From positions 1,426,001 through 1,490,000 of the forward strand of contig NZ_CP029008.1 of NCBI RefSeq assembly GCF_024585165.1: DNA of 64,000 nucleotides, written 5' to 3'. A program made the translations under genes and the position numbers. A model generated the notes under the pieces. The model made no database searches. It was not told where the DNA came from and was given only the letters and a program-made list of their open reading frames with translations. The number at the start of each line of letters is the position of its first letter. The first letter of the stretch is position 1. This DNA is from Bradyrhizobium sp. WBOS07 (GTDB lineage: Bacteria > Pseudomonadota > Alphaproteobacteria > Rhizobiales > Xanthobacteraceae). This document shows, piece after piece, positions 26,759 to 36,840 of this stretch.

Positions 26759-27733
26759 TCACGGATGCAAGATCACCTTGCCCATGGCCTGGCGTCCCGC
26801 CAGCACCTTCAGCGCGTCTGCGGTCTGGGCCAGCGGGAAGGTGCGATCGACATGCGATGAGATCTTGCCTTCCGCCGTCCACTTCACGAGCTTCTCGAGG
26901 TTGGCGCGGTTCTTTTCCGGATTCTGCCGCGTCCATGCGCCCCAGAACACGCCGCGGATATCGCAGCCCTTCAAGAGCGCGAGATTCAGCGGCATCTTCG
27001 GGATGTCGCCGGCGGCAAAGCCGATGACGAGGAAGCGGCCCTCCCAGGCAATCGAGCGCAGCGCCTGCTCGGCGTAAGCGCCACCAACCGGATCGAAGAT
27101 GATGTCGACGCCCTTGCCGCCGGTGAGCTTGCGCAGGCCTTCCTTCAGATCCTCCTTGGCGTAGTTCAGCGTCAGCTCGGCGCCATGCGCCTTGGCGAAT
27201 TCGAGCTTCTCGTCCGACGAGGCGCAGGCGATCACCTTCAATCCCATCAGCTTGCCGAGCTCGCAGGCGGCAAGGCCGGTGCCGCCGGCCGCACCCAGCA
27301 CGGCGAGCGTCTCGCCCGGCTTCGGGCTGGCGCGATCCTCCAGCGCATGCAGCGCGGTGCCGTAGATGATGATGATGCCGGCCGCGCGGTCGTAGTCGAG
27401 ATTGTCCGGGATCTTCACGATGGAGGCCGCCGGCAGCGCGATCTTCTCGCGCGCGCCGTTGTGGCCGCAGGAGGCGACGACGCGATCGCCGACTTTCAGA
27501 TCGGTGACGCCAGGACCAATGCTCTCGATCACGCCCGCGACCTCCGCGGCCGGCGAGAACGGGAACGGCGGCTTGATCTGATACTTGCCCTGAATCATCA
27601 GGATGTCGAAGAAGTTCAGCGCCGCGGCCTTGACCGCGATCACCGCTTCGCCGGGGCCCGCCACCGGATCCGGCACCTCGGCGAGCACGAGATCGTCGGG
27701 CTGGCAATATTGCGAGCAGAGGATGGCTTTCAT
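26759..27733 (-). CDS. NADPH:quinone oxidoreductase family (zinc-free MDR)
   Basis: The 324-residue MDR-superfamily protein starts MKAILCSQYCQPDDL. It has the catalytic-domain motif GEAVIAVKAAALNFFD, the nucleotide-binding AVLGAAGGTGLAACELGK, and a Ser-Asp contact in VIACASSDEKLEFAK. The QOR branch lacks zinc ligands, as here. It probably reduces quinones or enones. I chose ATG 27733; a longer in-frame ORF upstream (to 27919) is inside a repeat and is not family sequence. Confidence 0.88.
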   Translation of the reverse strand: MKAILCSQYCQPDDLVLAEVPDPVAGPGEAVIAVKAAALNFFDILMIQGKYQIKPPFPFSPAAEVAGVIESIGPGVTDLKVGDRVVASCGHNGAREKIALPAASIVKIPDNLDYDRAAGIIIIYGTALHALEDRASPKPGETLAVLGAAGGTGLAACELGKLMGLKVIACASSDEKLEFAKAHGAELTLNYAKEDLKEGLRKLTGGKGVDIIFDPVGGAYAEQALRSIAWEGRFLVIGFAAGDIPKMPLNLALLKGCDIRGVFWGAWTRQNPEKNRANLEKLVKWTAEGKISSHVDRTFPLAQTADALKVLAGRQAMGKVILHP

Positions 27734-27845
27734 GGCGGCACCTGGGGGCGTTTCGAGTGGAATTATAGTTGGGCCGTTTCTGCCGGATTTAGACACGGGC
27801 GACAATCCGGATTCTTTGTCTGAGGCCACGCCTCGGCCTATCCTC

Positions 27846-27924
27846 ATGATTGCGAGCAAAGCGAAGCAATCCAGGCAATTTCCGCGGCACGGACTCTGGA
27901 TTGCTCGCTGCGTTCGCAATGACG
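27846..27924. repeat. Palindromic repeat, GATTGCGAGC...CGCAATGACG
   Basis: GCGAGCAAAGCGAAGCAATCCAG-type left arm pairs with the right arm CTGGATTGCTCGCTGCGTTC (each named in part). The same element is at 30992. It lies between divergent genes, 30 bp before the SDR start at 27955. Confidence 0.8.
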
Positions 27925-27954
27925 GCGTATGTGGACACAGCGAGGATTCAAACG

Positions 27955-28794
27955 ATGTTTGAAACAGGCCTGCTCAGGGACAAGCGCATCCTCGTCACCG
28001 GCGGCGGCTCGGGTCTTGGCGCCGCGATGGGACACCGATTTCTGACGCTCGGCGCCGAGCTCGTCATTTGCGGCCGCAAGCTCGACCGGCTGGAAGCGAC
28101 GGCCGCGGAGATGCGCGCGCAGAGCGGTGGCAAGGTAACGACGATCGCCTGCGATATCCGCGACGGTGTCGCGGTCGACGCCATGATGGACCGGATCTGG
28201 CGCGAGGCGCCGCTCGATATCCTCGTCAACAACGCTGCCGCCACGTTCATCGCACAGAGCGAGCATCTCTCGTTCCGGGCAGCCGATGCGATCCTGGCGC
28301 CGACGCTGCATGGCGCGATGTACTGCACGCTCGCGGCCGGCAGGCGCTGGATCGAGGGCAGGCATCGCGGCGTCGTGCTCTCGATTCTCTCGACCTCGAC
28401 CATCACCGGCCGCGCCTTCACCGTGCCGTCGGCGATGGCGAAGTCGGCGCTGCTGGCGATGACCAGGAGCCTTGCGGTGGAATGGGGGCCGAAAGGCATC
28501 CGCACCGTCGCCATTGCGCCGGGTCCGTTCCCGACCGCGGGTGCCTCGGGGCAGCTTCGCCCCGAAGGCCGAGACGAAGGCTGGACCGCGCGCAATCCGC
28601 TGGGCCGGACCGGAGAGCATGGCGAGCTTTCCGATCTCGCCAGTTTCCTGGTCTCGGATCGTGCCGCCTACATCAACGGCGAGATGGTCGTCATCGACGG
28701 TGGCGCGCATTTGCGCAGTTCCGGCGCCGAGGATTTGCTTCTCTGGACCGAGGCGCAATGGGCCGCCCAGCGCGCCGCGCGATCCAAAAGCTGA
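27955..28794 (+). CDS. SDR resembling 2,4-dienoyl-CoA reductase
   Basis: The 279-residue SDR has TGGGSGLG for cofactor binding, CGRKLDRLEAT (an Arg suggesting NADPH), NNAAATFIA and a C-terminal INGEMVVIDGGAHL. The active-site YxxxK is replaced by SAMAK (after TVPSAM), with the Lys retained. This is the pattern in mitochondrial-type 2,4-dienoyl-CoA reductases, where the usual Tyr is elsewhere. So it may reduce dienoyl-CoA in unsaturated-fatty-acid oxidation. Alternatives are other non-canonical SDRs. Confidence 0.82.
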   Translation: MFETGLLRDKRILVTGGGSGLGAAMGHRFLTLGAELVICGRKLDRLEATAAEMRAQSGGKVTTIACDIRDGVAVDAMMDRIWREAPLDILVNNAAATFIAQSEHLSFRAADAILAPTLHGAMYCTLAAGRRWIEGRHRGVVLSILSTSTITGRAFTVPSAMAKSALLAMTRSLAVEWGPKGIRTVAIAPGPFPTAGASGQLRPEGRDEGWTARNPLGRTGEHGELSDLASFLVSDRAAYINGEMVVIDGGAHLRSSGAEDLLLWTEAQWAAQRAARSKS

Positions 28795-28901
28795 TACTGC
28801 TAACTGCCTTCCCAAACTGGGCTTTCCCGGCTATCCCTGCCACAGGGACAAAGCGCGGCCGGGCCATCTTCCAGTCACAATATTGAGGGAACCACTCCAG
28901 C

Positions 28902-29567
28902 ATGTGGCGGGTGCTGATTTTAGCTTTGATGACTGGCGTGGCGGCCGGGGGAATCGCTGTCTCTGCGCGGGCGCAGACGGCGCAACCGACGCCGAAATCC
29001 GCGCCAAACCCAAGAGAAGCACCGAAACCGGCGGCGCCGGCAGCCCCGACGAATGGGAAGTCGACGGCAAAGCCGGAGAGCAAACCGGCGGCCCCGCCCG
29101 CTTCGGTTGCAGGGGGCGCGGAGCCGACCCTGATCGGTCAGTTCGGCACCTGGGGGGCCTATTCGGCGACGCCCAACGGCAAGAAGGTGTGCTTCGCGCT
29201 GGCCAAGCCGTCGTCGTCGAAGACCAATCCGCCCAATCGGCCGCGCGATCCCGCCTATGCCTTCGTCTCGACCCGGCCGGCCGAGAAGGTGAACAACGAG
29301 GTCTCGGTGATGATCGGCTACGCGCTGAAGCCGGGCTCGGAATCGACGGTGGAGGTCGGCGGCGCTGCTTACGCGATGTACACGCAGGGCGACGGCCTCT
29401 GGATCAAGAATGCGGCCGAGGAGGAGCGGATGGTCGAGGCCATGCGCAAATCCGCCGAGCTCGTGGTCAAGGGTGTCTCGGCCAAGGGCACCGAGACGAC
29501 CGACACGTTTTCGCTGAAGGGGCTCGCCCAGGCACTCGACAAGATCGCGCAGGATTGCAAGCGGTAA
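28902..29567 (+). CDS. Invasion-associated locus B (IalB) family protein
   Basis: This is a 221-residue exported protein. The signal peptide spans about 1-25 (ending SARAQTAQ), followed by an Ala/Pro/Lys-rich linker to residue 75 and an IalB-like beta-rich domain (FGTWGAYSATPNGKKVCFAL through SLKGLAQALDKI). IalB was named in Bartonella, but in free-living or rhizobial strains its role is unknown and no virulence inference is warranted. It is probably monocistronic, before a repeat at 29651. Confidence 0.85.
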   Translation: MWRVLILALMTGVAAGGIAVSARAQTAQPTPKSAPNPREAPKPAAPAAPTNGKSTAKPESKPAAPPASVAGGAEPTLIGQFGTWGAYSATPNGKKVCFALAKPSSSKTNPPNRPRDPAYAFVSTRPAEKVNNEVSVMIGYALKPGSESTVEVGGAAYAMYTQGDGLWIKNAAEEERMVEAMRKSAELVVKGVSAKGTETTDTFSLKGLAQALDKIAQDCKR

Positions 29568-29650
29568 GAGCGCAGGCGTTAAGGCTGCGGGCGAGAAGGT
29601 CGCAATCGGACGGTCCGGTTGCTATATAGAGCCGGTTCCACAATTTCAGT

Positions 29651-29735
29651 CGTCATGGCCGGGCTTGTCCCGGGCATCCACGTGCTAACTCAGGCGACAA
29701 GAACGTGGATGCCCGGGACAAGCCCGGGCATGACG
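29651..29735. repeat. Near-perfect palindrome upstream of rlmN
   Basis: CGTCATGGCCGGGCTTGTCC pairs with its mirror GGACAAGCCCGGGCATGACG, and GGCATCCACGT with ACGTGGATGCC, leaving a loop of about 20 nt. The element ends 25 bp before the rlmN ATG, close enough to affect its leader. Confidence 0.8.
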
Positions 29736-29760
29736 AGACAGCAACTACTTTGGGCAACCG

Positions 29761-30963
29761 ATGCAACCGACGACCGAGCCGCGCAACGCAATCCCAGTGG
29801 AGAAGACGCCACTCGAAACCTATGTGCCGCCGGCAAAGCCGTCGCTGATCGGCCTGTCGCGCACCGAGCTTGCCGATCGGCTCGGCGAGATCGGGGTCGC
29901 GCCGGCGCAGCGCAAGATGCGGGTGCAGCAGCTGTGGCACTGGCTCTATTTCCGCGGCGCCCAGAGCTTCGACGACATGACCTCGATCTCGAAGGGCATC
30001 CGCGCCGAGCTCGCCCAGCATTTCACGGTCGACCGTCCCGAGGTCGTGGCCGAGCAGATCTCCAACGACGGCACCCGCAAATGGCTGCTGCGGTTGCCGA
30101 GCGGCGACAACATCCAGAAGGCGCATGAAGTCGAGTGCGTCTACATCCCCGAAACCGATCGCGGCACGCTTTGCATCTCCTCGCAGGTCGGCTGCACGTT
30201 GAATTGCTCGTTCTGCCACACCGGCACGCAGCGCCTGGTGCGAAATCTCACCGCCGGCGAGATCGTCGGACAGGTCATGGTCGCGCGCGACCGCCTCAAC
30301 GATTGGGCCGATCGCGAGGACGGCACGCGCCGCGTCACCAACATCGTGATGATGGGCATGGGCGAGCCGCTCTACAATTTCGACGCGGTGCGCGATGCGC
30401 TTCTGATCGTCGGCGACAATGAAGGCATCGGCATCTCGCGCCGCCGCATCACGCTGTCGACCTCGGGCGTGGTGCCCAACATCGTGCGCGCCGGCGAGGA
30501 GATCGGCGTCATGCTCGCGATCTCGCTGCATGCGGTGCGCGACGAGCTGCGCAACGAGCTGGTGCCGCTCAACCGCAAATACCCGATCAAGGAGCTCTTG
30601 CAGGCCTGCCGCGACTATCCCGGTGCCTCCAACGCCCGCCGCATCACCTTCGAATATGTGATGCTCAAGGGCGTCAACGATTCGCTCGACGACGCGAAAT
30701 TGCTGGTGAAGCTGCTCAAGGGCATTCCCGCCAAGATCAACCTGATCCCGTTCAACCCATGGCCCGGTACCGCCTATGAATGCTCGGACTGGGACCAGAT
30801 CGAAAAGTTCTCCGAATACATCTTCAACGCCGGCTATTCCTCGCCGGTACGCACCCCGCGCGGCCGCGACATCCTTGCCGCCTGCGGCCAGCTCAAGTCG
30901 GAGACCGAAAAGCTCAGCGCACGCGAACGCCAGGCGCTCCGCGCCATGGCGATGACGGACTAG
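29761..30963 (+). CDS. rlmN: Dual-specificity 23S rRNA/tRNA adenine-C2 methyltransferase RlmN
   Basis: RlmN methylates A2503 of 23S rRNA and A37 of some tRNAs, using radical SAM chemistry. The 400-residue sequence has [16 protein letters not shown] with the CxxxCxxC cluster, [19 protein letters not shown] and the second catalytic Cys in DILAACGQL. The length and motifs are those of the true family, so function is assigned with confidence. There is no obvious ribosome site, but the ATG at 29761 gives the expected N-terminus. Confidence 0.97.
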   Translation: MQPTTEPRNAIPVEKTPLETYVPPAKPSLIGLSRTELADRLGEIGVAPAQRKMRVQQLWHWLYFRGAQSFDDMTSISKGIRAELAQHFTVDRPEVVAEQISNDGTRKWLLRLPSGDNIQKAHEVECVYIPETDRGTLCISSQVGCTLNCSFCHTGTQRLVRNLTAGEIVGQVMVARDRLNDWADREDGTRRVTNIVMMGMGEPLYNFDAVRDALLIVGDNEGIGISRRRITLSTSGVVPNIVRAGEEIGVMLAISLHAVRDELRNELVPLNRKYPIKELLQACRDYPGASNARRITFEYVMLKGVNDSLDDAKLLVKLLKGIPAKINLIPFNPWPGTAYECSDWDQIEKFSEYIFNAGYSSPVRTPRGRDILAACGQLKSETEKLSARERQALRAMAMTD

Positions 30964-30991
30964 CGGATGCGTGCCCGCGCTCTCGCATCCC

Positions 30992-31077
30992 CGTCATTGC
31001 GAGCGAAGCGAAGCAATCCAGAGCTTTTCCGCCGCGGCAGTCTGGATTGCTTCGTCGCTACGCTCCTCGCAATGACG
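30992..31077. repeat. Palindromic repeat, CGTCATTGCGAGC...GCAATGACG
   Basis: CGTCATTGCGAGCGAAGCG and its right-hand partner CGCTCCTCGCAATGACG end the element, and AGCAATCCAGA pairs with TCTGGATTGCT. It is a second copy of the 27846 element, between rlmN and the small membrane gene. Confidence 0.85.
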
Positions 31078-31091
31078 GTGAGGGTGGCGCA

Positions 31092-31586
31092 ATGTCCCTG
31101 ATCGGCCGCCTCATCGTCATCTTCATCGGCTTTCTCGCCGCCTGCTTCGTCGGCGGCATGATCGTCGTCGTCGCGCTGCTGTTTCCGGAATTCGCCGATC
31201 TCGGCGCCGGTCCCGTCGACCAGGGCACGATCGACATCCTGCTCGGCTTCGGCTTCGTCTTCGTCTCGGGCTTTGCGCTGGTGCCGGCGGCGGTGATCGT
31301 CGCCATCACCGAGGCGCTCTACATCCGCAGCGCGCTTGCCTACGCCGTCGGCGGGGGCCTCGTCGGGCTCGCCTGCTATCTCGGCCTCGTCCCGTTCCAC
31401 CCCGACACGTTCCAATTCGAGGGCATCGTGCGGCGGCACCTGGAGATCATGACCGGTGCGGGCATCGTCGCCGGCATGGTCTACTGGCTGATCGCCGGCC
31501 GCAACGCCGGTGCCTGGCGCGAGCCGCCGCCCACCCGCATGCCGCCACCACCGCTACCATCGCAATCGCGGCCGGATGCGCGGTGA
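31092..31586 (+). CDS. Four-TM membrane protein, function unknown
   Basis: The 164-residue protein has four membrane segments (about 3-32, 47-77, 84-100 and 117-135) and a Pro-rich, disordered tail (PPPTRMPPPPLPSQS). No motif allowed me to assign a family. The ATG at 31092 begins a hydrophobic helix. Genes on both sides are separated from it by repeats, so it is likely a single transcription unit. Confidence 0.7.
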   Translation: MSLIGRLIVIFIGFLAACFVGGMIVVVALLFPEFADLGAGPVDQGTIDILLGFGFVFVSGFALVPAAVIVAITEALYIRSALAYAVGGGLVGLACYLGLVPFHPDTFQFEGIVRRHLEIMTGAGIVAGMVYWLIAGRNAGAWREPPPTRMPPPPLPSQSRPDAR

Positions 31587-31591
31587 GTTCT

Positions 31592-31748
31592 TACCCTCCC
31601 CTGGAGGGGGAGGGTCGATTGCGCATAGCGCGAGCGGGGTGGGGTGACAGACTATCCGCGATAGCGGTGCGCGTGGCTTCACCCCACCTCGGCTCGCATT
31701 GCGCTCCGCTACATGCGAACCGATCCTCCCCCTCCAGGGGAGGATGGG
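31592..31748. repeat. Long palindrome, CCCTCCCCTGGAGGGG...CCCCTCCAGGGGAGG
   Basis: A self-complementary CCCCTGGAGGGGGAGG core lies at the left, repeated in complement at the right, with GGTGGGGTG...CACCCCACC and GCGATAGCG nested inside. The 157-bp segment fills the gap between the four-TM gene and the PAP2 gene. It could fold as RNA or DNA cruciform. No gene is seen in it. Confidence 0.75.
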
Positions 31749-31798
31749 CACTTTCTCCGGGGTTTTCATCTCCTCCCCACTCCGCTAAACCGCGCGCC

Positions 31799-32575
31799 AT
31801 GAACCGTACCGGACTCTTCATCGGCCTCGCGCTGTGGCTCGTGATCGGCGTCGTTTTCGGGCTCTATCCCGAGCTCGATCTCAAGCTCGCGTCGCTGTTC
31901 TTCGATCCCGCGACCAAGACGTTTCCGCTCAAGCTGAACGGCTGGGCCAGCTTCGCGCGTGACGCTGCGATGTGGGTCGCGTGGGCCTTCGTGCTGCCGT
32001 CCATCGTGGCGCTCGTGGTCAAGATGATCCGGCCGGACCGGCCGCTGATGGTGCGGGGGCGCACGATCATCTTCCTGCTGGTGACGATGACGATGTCCGC
32101 CGGCATTCTCACCAACCTCACCTTCAAGACATATTGGGGCCGGCCGCGCCCGGTGGTGGTGACGGAGTTCGCCGGCGACCAGCAATTCGTGCCGTGGTGG
32201 GATCCGCGCGGCGGCTGCGCCCGCAATTGCTCGTTCTTCTCGGGCGAAGGCGCGACCGCGTTCTGGACGCTGGCGCCGGCCGCGCTGGCGCCGCCGGCGT
32301 GGCGGCCGCTCGCCTATGCCGCCGCCGTAACGTTCGGCGCCTTGACGAGCGGGCTGCGCATGGCCTTCGGTGGCCACTTCTTCACCGACGTGGCCATCGC
32401 CGGCCTCGTCACCTTCGTCGTGATCTGGTTCGCCTACGCGCTGATTTACCGCTGGCCGCGGACGCGGTTTTCCGACGAAGCGGTCGATGCCGCCCTGACC
32501 CGGCTCAACATGCCGGCCTACCGGCTCCGCCAGCGCCTGTTCGGCCGCAAGACCGGCCCCGAGCCGTCGGCTTGA
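31799..32575 (+). CDS. PAP2-family phosphatase (lipid phosphatase-like)
   Basis: The 258-residue integral membrane protein has six helices. PAP2 motifs are recognisable: KTYWGRPRP (KxxxxxxRP), NCSFFSGEGA in place of the common PSGH, and SGLRMAFGGHFFTD with the nucleophilic His and Asp. The SGEGA form is seen in bacterial LpxE/LpxF-like lipid A phosphatases. So lipid A, undecaprenyl-PP or phosphatidyl substrates are all plausible. Start at ATG 31799. Confidence 0.82.
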   Translation: MNRTGLFIGLALWLVIGVVFGLYPELDLKLASLFFDPATKTFPLKLNGWASFARDAAMWVAWAFVLPSIVALVVKMIRPDRPLMVRGRTIIFLLVTMTMSAGILTNLTFKTYWGRPRPVVVTEFAGDQQFVPWWDPRGGCARNCSFFSGEGATAFWTLAPAALAPPAWRPLAYAAAVTFGALTSGLRMAFGGHFFTDVAIAGLVTFVVIWFAYALIYRWPRTRFSDEAVDAALTRLNMPAYRLRQRLFGRKTGPEPSA

Positions 32576-32651
32576 GCCATTAAATGCGTGCCGATCCCTG
32601 CGAAATTTGATATTCGCGCGGTCAAGTTCGAACCCTCCATCAGCCCCTTGA

Positions 32652-34007
<1,356 letters not shown>

Positions 34008-34035
34008 GGTTCTCACTGTCGTAGGTAGGCAAAGT

Positions 34036-34126
34036 CGTAGGGTGGGCAAAGGCGCCCCAGCGCCGTGCCCACCATCTCTCTCGGTCGCAAAAATACGTGG
34101 GCACGCTCCGCTTTGCTCACCCTACG
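34036..34126. repeat. GTAGGGTGGGCAAAG palindromic repeat, copy 1
   Basis: CGTAGGGTGGGCAAAG at the left and CTTTGCTCACCCTACG at the right pair, and GTGCCCACC pairs with CGTGGGCAC. Closely related copies are at 54281, 59444 and 62096, with a GGATTA variant at 56763. This is the strongest repeat family in the window. Confidence 0.85.
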
Positions 34127-34221
34127 ATTGCTCGTAGCTCGGATGGAGCCAACGAGCTTAATGAGGGTGTCATTCTCGATCGTTACGCTTCCTATCGAAT
34201 CGGGATTGCGGAGCATTGCGC

Positions 34222-35979
34222 ATGGTCAGGATATCGGTACTCGCTTCTCTCATTGTGCTCTGTTGGACATCGTCACTGTCGGCACAGACGGTCTATCCGA
34301 TCGATCGCGCCGAGGTTCTGGCCGGAGCGCGATTCGACTTCAAGGTCGAATTCCCCGGACTGGTTGATCCGGCCAAGTTGAAGATCACTGTGAACGGCAC
34401 GGACTATGCGACCGCGTTCGGCCGCGCCGGGACCTTCATCGACCGCGAGAATGGCAAGGATCAGTCGGCCCTGGTCCTGCGCGATGTCACGCTGCCCAAG
34501 CCGGGCAGCGTGACCGTTGAGGTGAACGACGGCACGCGCCAGCGCAGCATCACATGGACGGTCTACGATACCGGTCTGCGCAAGGCCAAGAACGTCATCC
34601 TGTTCATCGGCGATGGCATGTCGCCGGCGCATCGTGTTGCCGCGCGAATCCTGTCCAAGGGAATTTCGGAGGGCAAGAGCCGCGGCAAGCTCGCCATCGA
34701 CGACATGCCCCATATGGCGCTGGTGGCGACCGCAGGCTCGGATTCGATCATCACCGATTCCGCGAACTCGGCCAGCGCCTATGCGACCGGGCACAAGAGC
34801 GCCGTCAACGCCATGGGCGTCTATGCGGATCGCAGCGCAAGCCCGTTCGACGATCCCCGGGTCGAAACCATCACCAGCCTCGCCAAACGGCGGCTCGGCA
34901 TGGCGATCGGCGTCGTCACCAACACCGAGGTCGAAGACGCGACGCCGGCGGCAATGGTCGCGCATACACGCCGGCGCGCCGCCTATGACGAGATCGTGGA
35001 GCAGTTTTTCGCGGCGAAACCGGATGTGCTGATGGGCGGGGGTAGTGCGAACTTCATGCCGAAGTCGGCCGCAGGCTCGAAACGCAAGGACGAGACCGAC
35101 TACATCGCCAAGTTCCGCGATGCAGATTATCAGGTGGCGACCACCGCGGGTGAGCTCGGTGCTCTCTCGGCAAAACCGGAGACCGGCAAGCTGCTCGGCC
35201 TGTTCGCCACGGGAAACATGGACGGTGCGCTGGACCGCAAATTCCTGAAGGGCGGCGGCGTCAAGAAATTCCCCGAGCAGCCCGACCTGACCGAGCAGGT
35301 GCAGGCCGCGCTCAAGCTGCTATCGCGCAACGAGGCCGGTTTCTTCCTGATGGTCGAATCCGGCATGATCGACAAATACGCGCATCTGCTCGACATGGAG
35401 CGGGCCGTCTACGACACGATCATGCTCGACAACGCGGTACGCCAGACGCGCGAATGGGCGCAGGCGCGCGGCGACGACACTCTTATCCTGGTGCTCGCTG
35501 ACCACAATCACCCCAACAGTCTCGTCGGCACGGTGAATGACGACATGGGCACGACGCCCAACGTAGCGCTGCGCGAGCGCGTCGGCGTCTACGATCAAGC
35601 CGGATTTCCCAACTATCCGGCTCCTGATGCGGAAGGTTATCCGGCGCGCGTCGACGTGAGCCGGCGGCTCGCCATCTTCTCGGCCAGCCTGCCGGATCAC
35701 TACGAGACGTTCCGCCCGAAGCTCGACGATCCCAATGAGCCGACCGTCAAGGCCGGCGGTGACGGGACCTTCAAGGCCAACGACAAATATAGGGACGTCC
35801 CAGGCGCCGTGCTCCGGCCCGGCAATCTGTCGGCGATGATCGGCGCCAGCGTGCACTCGGGCGAGGACGTTATCCTGACAGCGACCGGTCCAGGCAGTGA
35901 GCGCGTGCACGGCTCGATGGACAACACCGAGGTCTTTCGTGTCATGGTCGACGCGCTGGGCTTGGCTGCGGGGCAATGA
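34222..35979 (+). CDS. PhoA-type alkaline phosphatase family protein
   Basis: This is a 585-residue secreted protein with a signal peptide at 1-21 (cleavage SLSAQ). An Ig-like N-domain of about 100 residues precedes the catalytic domain, with VILFIGDGMSPAH (metal Asp131) and ITDSANSASAYATGHKS (nucleophile Ser180). VLADHNHPNS supplies further metal ligands. Family members are Zn/Mg phosphomonoesterases. Start at ATG 34222; a TTG two codons earlier is unnecessary. It runs convergent with tetR, ending 9 bp from it. Confidence 0.88.
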   Translation: MVRISVLASLIVLCWTSSLSAQTVYPIDRAEVLAGARFDFKVEFPGLVDPAKLKITVNGTDYATAFGRAGTFIDRENGKDQSALVLRDVTLPKPGSVTVEVNDGTRQRSITWTVYDTGLRKAKNVILFIGDGMSPAHRVAARILSKGISEGKSRGKLAIDDMPHMALVATAGSDSIITDSANSASAYATGHKSAVNAMGVYADRSASPFDDPRVETITSLAKRRLGMAIGVVTNTEVEDATPAAMVAHTRRRAAYDEIVEQFFAAKPDVLMGGGSANFMPKSAAGSKRKDETDYIAKFRDADYQVATTAGELGALSAKPETGKLLGLFATGNMDGALDRKFLKGGGVKKFPEQPDLTEQVQAALKLLSRNEAGFFLMVESGMIDKYAHLLDMERAVYDTIMLDNAVRQTREWAQARGDDTLILVLADHNHPNSLVGTVNDDMGTTPNVALRERVGVYDQAGFPNYPAPDAEGYPARVDVSRRLAIFSASLPDHYETFRPKLDDPNEPTVKAGGDGTFKANDKYRDVPGAVLRPGNLSAMIGASVHSGEDVILTATGPGSERVHGSMDNTEVFRVMVDALGLAAGQ

Positions 35980-35988
35980 TGCATCGGT

Positions 35989-36609
35989 TCACGGAGCAGG
36001 CGGCGGCGTGAAGATCAGCTTCACAAAGCTGCGGAACAGCAGAATCTGCCGCTCCAGCCGCTTCGGGTCGTTGAGAGTCTTCGACATGATGATCGCACCA
36101 TCCACCACGCACGAGATCATCTCCGCGAGATCGTCGAGATCGACCGGCTCGCGGGGCGGATAAGCGGCGGCGATGCCGTCGAGGATCGCGCGGAAGTGCG
36201 CATTCCAGCCCCGGACCGATTGCGCGGTCAGGTCGCGGACCTCGCGGTCGAACAAGCGCTCCTGATAGCAGATGCTGGCGATCAGGCAGCCGGGATGGCC
36301 GTTCGGCAGGTCGGCCATCACTTCGGCAAGCAGTTTCAGCGAAATCAGGAACGATTGCAGCGGGTCGTCCGAGAGCTCGCGCCCGCGCCTGAAGATCTCG
36401 TCGAACAAGCGATCGTTCGTCTCCACGTAGCGGCGCAGCATCTCCCGTGCGAGGGCGTTCTTGTCTCTGAAATGATAGAAGAAGCCGCTCTTGGTCAGTC
36501 CAGCCTCGGCGATGACCTCGTCGATCGAAGTCGCGCCGAAGCCCTTTGCGAGCACTGCCGCTTCCGCGATCTCGAGAATGCGCTCGCGCGTCGCTTCTCC
36601 TTTTCCCAT
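35989..36609 (-). CDS. TetR/AcrR family regulator
   Basis: The 206-residue repressor has the N-terminal TetR HTH (TRERILEIAEAAVLAKG...SIDEVIAEAGLTKSGFFYHF in two parts) and an all-helical ligand domain with CLIASICYQERLFDREV. The closest general type is the TetR group containing AcuR/NemR-like proteins, ligand unknown. GGAGAG precedes the ATG at 36609. It is divergent from the homocysteine methyltransferase gene by 231 bp, so it may regulate that gene. Confidence 0.88.
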   Translation of the reverse strand: MGKGEATRERILEIAEAAVLAKGFGATSIDEVIAEAGLTKSGFFYHFRDKNALAREMLRRYVETNDRLFDEIFRRGRELSDDPLQSFLISLKLLAEVMADLPNGHPGCLIASICYQERLFDREVRDLTAQSVRGWNAHFRAILDGIAAAYPPREPVDLDDLAEMISCVVDGAIIMSKTLNDPKRLERQILLFRSFVKLIFTPPPAP

Positions 36610-36840
36610 CGATCTCTCCAAAACCGTACCGGCGGTGCAGAATTTGCCGCCGACGGCCGACGGCCACTCCGAATGGACTAGGCAAGTCTTTGATTTGTCT
36701 CTGCTTGCGGGTGGCGGTTCAGCCGCACCACGGGGCTTCTAGAGCGACGCGACATTATGCGGCACCAAATGCCTAGACCAAAGACGGGCATGGCGCGACC
36801 GAATGAAGAGAGCGGGCCGGTCCAAATGATGGAGCGATCA

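Noticed and set aside
27733..27919. A longer start for the quinone oxidoreductase
   Set aside because: The extra 62 codons fall in a palindromic repeat and have no similarity to the family N-terminus.
28902..29567. A virulence factor (IalB)
   Set aside because: The name comes from Bartonella. The family is widespread in non-pathogenic alphaproteobacteria and nothing else here indicates virulence.
36610..36840. A possible SAM or homocysteine riboswitch before the methyltransferase
   Set aside because: I found no SAM-II or SAH-type pattern. The gap is better explained by a TetR operator region.
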